Below, piece after piece: positions 26,157 through 34,600 of a stretch of 64,000 nt of DNA. Both the position numbers and the translations under genes were made by a program. The stretch lies in contig JAFQYM010000036.1 of the NCBI GenBank assembly GCA_017406465.1, forward strand, positions 21,971-85,970. Reading direction: 5' to 3'. The stretch's first letter is position 1, and every line of letters starts with the position of its first letter. This DNA is from Kiritimatiellia bacterium (GTDB taxonomy: Bacteria; Verrucomicrobiota; Kiritimatiellia; RFP12; UBA1067). Under the pieces are notes generated by a model. That model saw only the letters and a list, made by a program, of their open reading frames with translations, had not been told where the DNA came from and ran no database searches.

Positions 26157-27089
26157 ATGAAACGACGCGCTGCACTTATGGCAATCGCAATGACGGCTTC
26201 TTGCGGATGCCGCATTCTTGAAACTGGCTACGGCGACGACAACATCGTGGTCCGCTCGTCCGCCGACGCCGTCTCCGCCACGACCGGCGCGGCAAAGTCG
26301 ACAATTGCCTGGGCAGGGGCGAAAGTGATGTCCTTCGGTGACGATCTCGACGCGGACAGGCAAAAACTTTTCATCTCGATAGGCGAACACGCCGCTGCCG
26401 CCTACCGCGGCCATCCTGCCCTTCCCGAAGGATATCGCCCGCTTTCGCCAGACGAGTTCGCGAAACTCGCGCTCCCCTCGCAGCTCTATAGCTACGAGCC
26501 AGAGACGGGGTTTGTCGAAGACGCGGAAGGCGCGGGCTTCGGCGTACGTCTCTCCCGCGCCGAGAAGGAAGACTCCGTTGTCGTCGCCTTCAGGGGATCA
26601 AACGCGCCAGGCGAAGACGAGCACTGGATGCAGGACTGGGTTGTCGACGCCCAGCAAGGCGGTGGCGGAACGCCAAAGCAATATCTGCACGGCGCGGAAG
26701 TCCTGTCTGCCGTCAGGCGCGCGTTCCCGGACTCCAAGCTCGTCGTCGCAGGCCACTCCCTCGGCGGCGGAATCGCCGCGTATTCGACGATCAACCTTCC
26801 GAGCCCTGGCGACATTCTCTGCGCCACCTACAACGCGGCGGGAATTTCAAGCATAACTCTGCTCACCCTTCCGAAAGACGTCATCACAGAAGCGGCAAAG
26901 CGTATATCCAACATCCGCAGCAAAGGCGACCCTGTCTCTGCGATTCCCGGAACGCAGCTCGTCGGGGATATCTTCGAAGTGGACAATCTCCGCTTCGCGA
27001 ACCACTCTATCGACGGACTCCTCATCGACATGCGCCGCCGCGCGGAAGGTCGCAGAGCAGGATGGCTCCGCGACCTATTCGACGACTAG
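26157..27089 (+). CDS. Class 3 lipase-like lipoprotein
   Basis: 310 aa, alpha/beta hydrolase of the fungal lipase-like class 3 family. The ATG at 26157 gives a short lipoprotein-type signal (MKRRAALMAIAMTASCG, lipobox TASC), so it is probably anchored in a membrane facing the periplasm. The oxyanion region is DSVVVAFRGSN, the nucleophile elbow GHSLGG lies near residue 200, a likely acid in SKGDPVSAIPG, and a His in FANHSIDGL. The substrate is unknown. It is the only plus-strand gene inside the sialic-acid locus and converges on the symporter gene 27 nt away. Confidence 0.85.
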   Translation: MKRRAALMAIAMTASCGCRILETGYGDDNIVVRSSADAVSATTGAAKSTIAWAGAKVMSFGDDLDADRQKLFISIGEHAAAAYRGHPALPEGYRPLSPDEFAKLALPSQLYSYEPETGFVEDAEGAGFGVRLSRAEKEDSVVVAFRGSNAPGEDEHWMQDWVVDAQQGGGGTPKQYLHGAEVLSAVRRAFPDSKLVVAGHSLGGGIAAYSTINLPSPGDILCATYNAAGISSITLLTLPKDVITEAAKRISNIRSKGDPVSAIPGTQLVGDIFEVDNLRFANHSIDGLLIDMRRRAEGRRAGWLRDLFDD

Positions 27090-27116
27090 CCCTTTGCGTT
27101 CTTTGCGGCTAAAAAC

Positions 27117-29699
27117 TTAGCGCTTCAAAGTCTTTAGCGTCAGCCCAGCGAGATCCTTGCCCTTCTCTTGGAGGACAAACGACGCGATGTAGGCAACGGC
27201 AACGCAGACGACAAGGCCGATGCCGCCCAAGAGGAACGGATGGAACTTAAGCCCGAAGACGTCGCAATGGAGTATTTCGCAGCTGAAGCAGACGAAGTAG
27301 TTCGCCGCAAGCCCGAGGACCGCCGCGATACCCTTGATGCGCGGCATGAAGACGCCCATGAAGAACAGCCCCGTCAAGCCCGCCGTCAGCATCGCGATGT
27401 ACTTGTTGAAGTTGTCGAACAAGGCGCTCGACTCCATCCTCGCGAGCGTCAAGGCCGCCATGATGCCGATGATGCCGACGACATACGTGCACACCTGGCC
27501 GCACCTGATCTGCGCCTTGCCGGAGATCCCCGGATTGAAGCGCTTGACGAAGTCGGTTACGACGGCGGTCGACGCCGAGGAGAGGTTCGCCGAAAGCGTG
27601 GATATCGTCGCCGCGAAGACCGCCGCGATCACGAGCCCCGCGAGCCACGGCGGCATTTCAGTCGCCATGAAGATCGGCAGGACCGAGTCGCCCTTCGGCA
27701 TCGTCACGTCCATCGCCTCCGGGTGCGTATGGTAGAACGCGAAGAGCGCCATGCCGATTCCGTAGAAGACGACCTGCGCGAAAACGCTCATGCAGCCGTT
27801 GAACCACAGCGAGCGCTTCGTCGCGTTCTCGTCGGGCGTCGCGATGTAGCGCTGGATGACGCACTGGTCGCTCGTATAGGAAGAGAGGTTCGAGATAAGC
27901 CCCTGCACCGCGACGACCCAGAAGACGGGCTGCGTCAGGATGAAGCGGAAATCCCACATGGTGTTTTTGTTGTAGGTGCTCGCGACATTCCAGAACGTCG
28001 AGAAGTGCTCGCCCGGCGCGCCCGTCTTCAGGATGAGAAGGACGAGAACCGACACCGCGCCGCCCATAAGGACGATACCCTGGACGAAGTCGGACCAAAT
28101 GACCGCCTCGAGTCCGCCGAGCGAACAGTAGACCATCGTGAGGATACCGCAGATCAAGATACACGCGTCGATGGAGATTCCCGTAACGGCATTAAGCGCA
28201 ATCGCGGGGAGCAGCGTCACGACCGCCACGCGGCATACCATGAAGACGACGAACGCCGCAGAGCCGAAGAGCCGGACACCCAGATTGAAGCGCTTTTCGA
28301 GGTATTCGTATGCCGAGGTTATGCCGAGCCGGCAGAAGAACGGCAGGTAGTAGTAGATTGCGACAGGCGCCATACCGATGATGAAGAACGCCATCACGAA
28401 GTAGCGCCAGTCCTGGAGATACGCCTGCGTCGGTATTGCGATGAAGGTGATCGAAGAAAGCATCGTCGCGAAGATCGACATTCCGGCGACATACCACGGT
28501 ATGCGGTTTCCGCCGCGGAAGTAGTCGTTCTCGTCCTTCTTCTTGAAGATGAAGAAGCACGCCATGCCGACCATCAAGAGAGCGTAGACACCGACAACTG
28601 CCCACGCCATCGCGCCGAACTTGCCGGTCTTCCTGAAGCTTGCGACTGAAACAGCGTCCGTCCTTGTCGCCGGCGCAATTTCGCCGCCCGCGATAATAAG
28701 CGTGTACTGCTCAGGAGTCTTTCCCGGCTTGATGCCCGCCGCCGCGCCGCAGCGCGGCGAATCTGCCGCGGCGATTTCGCCATACTCGCACCACGCGTCG
28801 GTCACGCAGTTGTAGGCGAGGATTTTGCGCTGCCAGCCGAGCTTCACGGGGTCGGTTTCCTTCGAGCCGTTGATCGCGCGGTCTATCCACCCCTTCTCGC
28901 CGAAGCCTCCGACGAGCAGGATATGCTGGTGTCCGCTCGGCAGAAACGCCGCGCCAATCGTCGTCGTGTTTTCCGGCAGAGGCGAGAGCGTCTTCCAGGG
29001 CGTGGACTGGGACATCTGAGACGACTGAGACAACTGGGACAAAACAAGCGCGTAGCCATCGTGGAGCGGCTGCTTTGTCGCGGCGTCGAATCCACCATAG
29101 ACGACGAGCATCTTTTCTTTTTGGTCGCCGTTCTGTATCGCCGCGACCATCTGCGCGCGCGCGGGTCCAGGCAGCTCGGCGACAAGCTGCCACTCGCCCT
29201 TCTCGGCAGCGAGATCGAGCGCATACACCTTCTTCGACGCAACGACATAGACCTTCGCGCCATCAGCAGCAGCCGCGCCCATCACGACTGGCTCTGGCAA
29301 GTCGGGTAGCCGCTCAACATGGTAGGGCTCGCTCTCCGAGCGGGCCGCCGCAAGCAGAAACGCCTCAACAAATGTCTCCTGAAAGTCCGTTCCACCAGCG
29401 CAGAATATGCCGTTCGGAGTCTCGCAGCACACGCCCTCGGCCACTGGATGCGGCAGTTCGCCAACCTTATTCCACGTTCCGTCCATTTCGCGAACAGTTA
29501 CGTCCGCGCTATACATCTTCTCCCCGCCCTCGAAATAGCTGCCGCCAGCGACGAGGAATCGCCCATCAGACAAGAATCCGGAAAATGGCCGTGCGACCTT
29601 CGCGGGCATTGTCTCGCCCGCCTTCCAGTCAACCTCGACCGGCGTCGCAAACGCAGCGGTAGTGACAAACCCTACGACTAGTAAAAGGAGTTTCTTCAT
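27117..29699 (-). CDS. Kelch mutarotase fused to sodium:solute symporter (sialic acid uptake)
   Basis: 860 aa fusion. A signal peptide (LLLLVVGFVTTAAFA) is followed by a kelch-type beta-propeller to about residue 350 (DGRFLVAGGSYFEGG, IFCAGGTDFQ, HILLVGGFGEKG). It resembles the cyclically permuted N-acetylneuraminate mutarotase NanM. From about residue 360 there are some 13-14 membrane helices of the SSS family (RGGNRIPWYVAGMSIFATML, SLGGLEAVIWSDFVQG, SANLSSASTAVVTDFVKRF). The propeller would lie in the periplasm, convert alpha- to beta-Neu5Ac and pass it to the transporter. An in-frame run of 9-bp repeats encodes LSQLSQSSQMSQS within the propeller. The start is 16 nt after the sialidase stop with GGGAAG upstream, so it is in one operon with nanH. 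Sialic acid as substrate is inferred from domains and neighbours. Confidence 0.87.
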   Translation of the reverse strand: MKKLLLLVVGFVTTAAFATPVEVDWKAGETMPAKVARPFSGFLSDGRFLVAGGSYFEGGEKMYSADVTVREMDGTWNKVGELPHPVAEGVCCETPNGIFCAGGTDFQETFVEAFLLAAARSESEPYHVERLPDLPEPVVMGAAAADGAKVYVVASKKVYALDLAAEKGEWQLVAELPGPARAQMVAAIQNGDQKEKMLVVYGGFDAATKQPLHDGYALVLSQLSQSSQMSQSTPWKTLSPLPENTTTIGAAFLPSGHQHILLVGGFGEKGWIDRAINGSKETDPVKLGWQRKILAYNCVTDAWCEYGEIAAADSPRCGAAAGIKPGKTPEQYTLIIAGGEIAPATRTDAVSVASFRKTGKFGAMAWAVVGVYALLMVGMACFFIFKKKDENDYFRGGNRIPWYVAGMSIFATMLSSITFIAIPTQAYLQDWRYFVMAFFIIGMAPVAIYYYLPFFCRLGITSAYEYLEKRFNLGVRLFGSAAFVVFMVCRVAVVTLLPAIALNAVTGISIDACILICGILTMVYCSLGGLEAVIWSDFVQGIVLMGGAVSVLVLLILKTGAPGEHFSTFWNVASTYNKNTMWDFRFILTQPVFWVVAVQGLISNLSSYTSDQCVIQRYIATPDENATKRSLWFNGCMSVFAQVVFYGIGMALFAFYHTHPEAMDVTMPKGDSVLPIFMATEMPPWLAGLVIAAVFAATISTLSANLSSASTAVVTDFVKRFNPGISGKAQIRCGQVCTYVVGIIGIMAALTLARMESSALFDNFNKYIAMLTAGLTGLFFMGVFMPRIKGIAAVLGLAANYFVCFSCEILHCDVFGLKFHPFLLGGIGLVVCVAVAYIASFVLQEKGKDLAGLTLKTLKR
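29007..29042. repeat. Four tandem 9-bp repeats inside the kelch domain
   Basis: CTGGGACAT, CTGAGACGA, CTGAGACAA, CTGGGACAA in direct succession. Read on the coding strand they add S-Q rich residues in frame, probably in a loop of the propeller. Confidence 0.8.
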
Positions 29700-29715
29700 C
29701 TGTGCTTCCCTTTCA

Positions 29716-31602
29716 TCACTTGAGCTGCGCCTTTATGTCGGCAAGCGGCACAGTCGTGAAGTTGATCGTCGCGTAGCCCGCACCCTCGTAGAGCACGCCT
29801 ATGTCGCCGTTCGGGAGAATCGTCATGTCGGAATACGCAGCGCCCTTCGGCTCAATGCAGATTCCGTCGCTCCACGTATTGCCGTCGTCAGCCGACACGC
29901 GAAGATAGAGAAGCGCACGGCGGTTGGGGCTCTTGCAGTTCGAAAATAGAAGCGCCTTGCCGTAGCGCATGATCTGCGCGTTGCACTGGGGATCCTCAAG
30001 CGTCTTGTCGTAGCGCGACTTCCAGGTCTTGCCGCAGTCCTTAGTGACGTGAATCTGCCTGCCGCCGCCGCGCCAGCGGGAGTTGATCATCCACGAGCCG
30101 TCCGAAAGCTCCACGACCTTGCATTCGTCGCCGTTCTTGACGGGCTTGCCGAAGGGCTTCCACGTCTTGCCGTGGTCGTCAGACCCGAAGAGCGCGTTGC
30201 CGTCGTTCACGTGGACGATCGTGTGGAGGAGCGTGCCGTCCTTCGCCTGGATTCCGGAGCCGGACGTGATGAAGATAAACCCACCCTCCCTGTCGCGCTT
30301 TCCAAAGGGCCATTCGGGGAAAGCGATGTCGCTCGAAATGTCGCGCGGCTTCGACCATGTCTTGCCGTTGTCGGACGATTCCTGCACGTAGAACTGGAAC
30401 ACCCCGTGGCGCTTCTTAGATTCCCACACGTTGTAGAAGAGGAATATCTTCTTCGTCTCCGCGTCGACGACGAACGACGGGTCCGATCCCGCCCAGTGCT
30501 CGTCGTCGTTCCAGGCCCACTTCCAGGTGAAAACCGGCTCAGTCCACGTCTTGCCGCCGTCGGACGAGCGGCGGACCGCGATGTTTATCGGCTTCGCGTG
30601 ATTGAGGTCGCCACCGCCTTCATGCCGCGCGTCGCAGACCGCCACGAGGTCGCCGTTTGGCGCGGTGCAGAGCGCGGGGATTCTGTAGACGGCGGTCTTG
30701 ACTCCCTCGACGGCGTCGCCACCCTTGAAGAGGACCTGCTTGGAGTTCACGAGAGCGTCAAGCGCACGGCAGGCGTCTGGACGAGGACCGACCTTGGTCT
30801 TCGCGTTCGCAAACAGCTTGATGTTCTTGTTCTCGGTGTCGCCGCCAGTCGTGAGGGCAAAGCCGTTCTCGACCACCTCCGCGTCGATTGTCATGATTGG
30901 ATTCTTGTCGGCCGTAAAGCGCCCGTCCTCAATCGCCTTCCACTCTCCGCCAATCGGCTTTGCAAAGAAGTTCGTGAACCTCGCGCGGCGAACCCGGCTG
31001 CGCGACTCCTCGTTGCGGCGGAAGTCCTCGACGAAGCTGTAGACGTTCTTGATGGCATGGGCGCCTTTCGTCTGCAGCGTGGTGAAAGTCGCAATCTTGA
31101 ACCATGCGCCGTCTCGGAAGAGATAGGCCGAGAACGCCGTCCTGTAGTCACCGTCCTGTTTGGCATGCAGGGCGAAGCGATAGGTCTCGCCAATCTTCCA
31201 GTCAAACGGCATCAAGGACTTCCCGCCAGTGCCCTCGCCGCCAAAACGGCTGATCGTCACGCCCTCGCCCGCATACAGGTTCTTCGTGCGAACCTTCTCG
31301 TCCACGCCGTCGGCCTTCGCCTTGAAGTCGAACGGATCGCCAGGATCCCACACAGAGAAGATTGCGACCTTCTTTCCGTCGTAGAGTTCCTGAATGCCGC
31401 AGTAGCCGCAGCTAAAGCATATCGCGGCAAAGTAGCTGCCGGGGACGGACTTCTCTACCGTCACCTCACCGTATACCCACTCGACGTCAGGCGTGGGATG
31501 CCACATGTGTACCGAGCGCGCGGATATCGGACTTGGAGCCGCGACAACGGAAACGGCAATACAAGACGCAAAAACAGCAAACACCTTCTTCAGATTGTCC
31601 AT
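29716..31602 (-). CDS. nanH: DUF3472 domain - exo-alpha-sialidase fusion (GH33-type)
   Basis: 628 aa exported enzyme that releases terminal sialic acids from host glycans. It has a signal peptide (VFAVFASCIAVSVVAA). Residues ~30-215 match DUF3472 in pattern (YFAAICFSCGYCGIQE, IFSVWDPG, SRFGGEGTG). The sialidase propeller follows with YRIPAL at 306-311 (R307 of the arginine triad) and five Asp boxes (SSDGGKTW, SSDNGKTW, GSDDHGKTW, TKDCGKTW, SADDGNTW). The domain order suggests the N-terminal part binds glycan. The ATG has AAGGGGG upstream and a promoter 40 nt further up. First gene of the nanH-symporter unit. Confidence 0.92.
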   Translation of the reverse strand: MDNLKKVFAVFASCIAVSVVAAPSPISARSVHMWHPTPDVEWVYGEVTVEKSVPGSYFAAICFSCGYCGIQELYDGKKVAIFSVWDPGDPFDFKAKADGVDEKVRTKNLYAGEGVTISRFGGEGTGGKSLMPFDWKIGETYRFALHAKQDGDYRTAFSAYLFRDGAWFKIATFTTLQTKGAHAIKNVYSFVEDFRRNEESRSRVRRARFTNFFAKPIGGEWKAIEDGRFTADKNPIMTIDAEVVENGFALTTGGDTENKNIKLFANAKTKVGPRPDACRALDALVNSKQVLFKGGDAVEGVKTAVYRIPALCTAPNGDLVAVCDARHEGGGDLNHAKPINIAVRRSSDGGKTWTEPVFTWKWAWNDDEHWAGSDPSFVVDAETKKIFLFYNVWESKKRHGVFQFYVQESSDNGKTWSKPRDISSDIAFPEWPFGKRDREGGFIFITSGSGIQAKDGTLLHTIVHVNDGNALFGSDDHGKTWKPFGKPVKNGDECKVVELSDGSWMINSRWRGGGRQIHVTKDCGKTWKSRYDKTLEDPQCNAQIMRYGKALLFSNCKSPNRRALLYLRVSADDGNTWSDGICIEPKGAAYSDMTILPNGDIGVLYEGAGYATINFTTVPLADIKAQLK

Positions 31603-31640
31603 CGTGGCCCCCTTGCTATAGGATTTGGAAGTTTGAAAGC

Positions 31641-31646
31641 ATTATA
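31641..31646 (-). promoter_or_regulatory. -10 promoter box of the nanH operon
   Basis: Minus strand TTTAGTATAAT, with a 38-nt leader and an AAGGGGG Shine-Dalgarno before the ATG at 31602. Confidence 0.5.
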
Positions 31647-31684
31647 CTAAATATTTACATAATAAGACAACCGTTATTTGGCCG

Positions 31685-34600
31685 CTATCGGATGACCGCG
31701 GCTGCTCCGATGATGCGTCGCTCAACAAATTGGATGTCCTTGATCCACACGGCATCGTCGGTCTCCGGCGTGCCGTCCTTGTATTCTTCGGGATCGTTCA
31801 TCGCAAAGCGCTGAGAGAAGACGAATACAACCTCATGCGTTCCCTCGGGGATGTCCACCTGCGCATCCGTCCAACTATTCGTGCATTCTGTCTGCGTGAT
31901 GACCGGCGAATCGTCCAAAAGGACATCGAAGTGCGAATAGTTGTTGCCGGCAACGCTCACGCCGCCAAAGTACGACTTGTACTTGAAGCGGAGAACTTTC
32001 GGCCCAATAATCGTCGCCTTGAGCGGAGTGGTGCACTGATACTGATAGTCCGTCTGGTTGAAGCTGCGGATAGCGTCGCCCTCGACAAACCACGGATACT
32101 TCCGGCCAGTCTGCCAGACGGCATTGCCAGTCGAAAAGCTTCCGTCAAGCTCGATTGCCGCACCATCCCTCCACTTGGCCACCTCGCCGCAGGTCTCGCG
32201 CAAAACCCTTGCATTGTCGTTGGTCGCGTCGCCAAGCATAAAGCCAAACTCCGTGGACGTGGTCGAGAAATACCACGACGCGTCATTGTCTCCGCCGTAT
32301 GCCATGATCGTGTGGCGCGTCACATTGCCATCCTTGAAGTAGAACCCCCTTCCATACTCAAACGGAGAATTGATTATGTTCTGCTTCCTTGCGTGTCCGC
32401 ATCCCATGTTGTGCGCGTTCTCGTGGATCATCGTATGCTGCTTGCCAGTGTCGACCGCCCTGATGCTGCATACGCTGAATGCGCATTCATGCTGGCTCGC
32501 TACGTCGTATGGATAATTGAGCGGCGAGCTATTCCCGAGCGTGTTGCCGGTCACATCCACCAGCAGCGTCACTGTGTCCGCACCATAAAGCTCGCGCGCG
32601 GCGCGCAAGCTGACGGCCGACCCCGTGCCAGCCGCAATCAATGCAGGCGCCGTGTCGATATTGTCGTACACGCCATTAACTTTGCAGACTCCTGCAAGGC
32701 GATAGGAATAATACCGGTCGAGACGGTTGGTCGCAAGCACCGCATTCATCTTCTCGATCTGCGTCGCGGCAAATTCCGAGAGCGCCACGCCCTTGTTCGC
32801 AACATACGCCTGCGCCCCGTTGTCGTATGCCACAAGCACATCAACCGTCGCTGGCGTTTCCGGCGGTTCAGGGTCATCGCCATCAGTCGCCATAGACGCC
32901 ATCACCGCCGCTTCCGAAACCGCCCTGTCACTCGTTCCAAGTGCGATATGCGAGGCATAGAGCGAGAAGTCCTTGGCGGGATTGGGATAGTCGCACAATG
33001 ACGAACCGCGCCAGAAATGATAGGGCCCGCAACCGAACGTAACGGGAGAGATCACTGTGTTGTAGCTGCTGGACAACGATGTCTCCTTCAGAAGCGCAAC
33101 GCCATCTTGATAGAAAGCGACCCCATCCCCGCTCTTGAAAGTAAGAGTATAGAGGTGCGGCTTAGATACGTCAAGTGATGTTTCGGCAAGGCGCACGGCT
33201 GGATAGCTGGCAAGAGAATTGTCTGCGCTCCTGATGTAGAACTTGCCGCCACCGTCGTATTCGGCTTGCAATCCGCACTTTGCGGCACCTTGCTGCACCC
33301 ACATGCCGCAAACCGTTCCGACAGCATCCGACGGGAAGGAGGCCATCACCGAAACCGATGCTTCACCGGTGGTCTCGCCGAATGTCGCCTCGACAACAGT
33401 CTCGTCAAGGGCAAGCGCACCAGACGGAGCAAGCGGGAATACTCGCGGAATTACGCCTGGCACATTCAGTCCGTAGGCAATGCTGCCGCCAGACGCTGTC
33501 ATGTGCGGCGCAGGCTCGTCCGAAAGAATATCCAAAACTGCAGCCTCGCGAATGACAAGTCCCGCATACGGATAGCGCGGCGAATCCTCTGCTGTCGCAC
33601 CGAACGTCACACTGTTGACGCTTTCACCGCTAAACACGAGTCCAGTCGCAACGTATGCAACTTTGCCGTCGAGCAAGACACGCGTGCCACCACTGCCATT
33701 TGAATAGTAGCCGATTTGCAATAGATGTTCGCCCGTCGCAAGGACGATGTCATTCGTCTGGTTTGCCGTGGTCCCCAGCGAACCATTGACTCCGATCCAC
33801 CGGCAATTCAGCTTTCCAGTAGTTTCACGCACACAATAAATCTTATAATCGCCAACCCTCCATGAGCAGATGGTTGCGACATCGGATGGCGATGACTCGG
33901 GCACAACGACCTTGACGGCGATTGAGACCGCCTTGGTAGAAAGCCCGTCTAGGACAATCGGCGACGCAGCGATTCTCGCACCGCCTCCTTCCGCAACCGT
34001 CGCGTCGTCCGGCATCGCGAGCGCAAGCGAAAGATCGTTGGACACAAACGGTACGGCTTCCTCTATGGCCGACTTCTCGACAACCTTCGCATAAAGCGTG
34101 TTGTTCGATACCTCAAGTTGCCACTTGAGCCCCTTGGCCAGTTCTGGGAGCCGACTCGTCTTGGCGTTCTTTGCATCGCTGATTCCGGCATTGCCCTTAA
34201 GAAGCGGATAGGACGCTCCGGCCGCAAGGTTGTCCGCTCCCGCAAGTTCAAAGTAGACACCGGAAACCGAAACATCATTTGTCGCTACGATCGGTGGCTC
34301 GGACGCGGCAGAAACGGAAATCGTCGCAGCTTCGTCGAGCGTCAGCATCGGCACCTTTAGCGAGCAGCCGCTATTGACTTTAAGCGTCGCATTGCTCGCG
34401 ACAATCCAGCCAAGGCCATAAAGCGCAGTACCCGACGAATAGCCAACAGCCAACGCGCCCGCTTCAATGTCCGTAACGCCCGAGTGCTTAAGTTCGGCAT
34501 TGGCTGCAAGCGTTCCGCCGCCGCGCTTGACAATGCCCCAGCCGGACGTGTCGCTTCTGTTGTCGGTCTGGATGCCCACATTTAGGATTAGCGACTTCCC

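Noticed and set aside
27168..28649. A 493-codon plus-strand open frame
   Set aside because: Antisense to the mutarotase-symporter gene; extremely Arg/Asp/Glu-rich, typical of a complementary shadow of membrane-protein codons.
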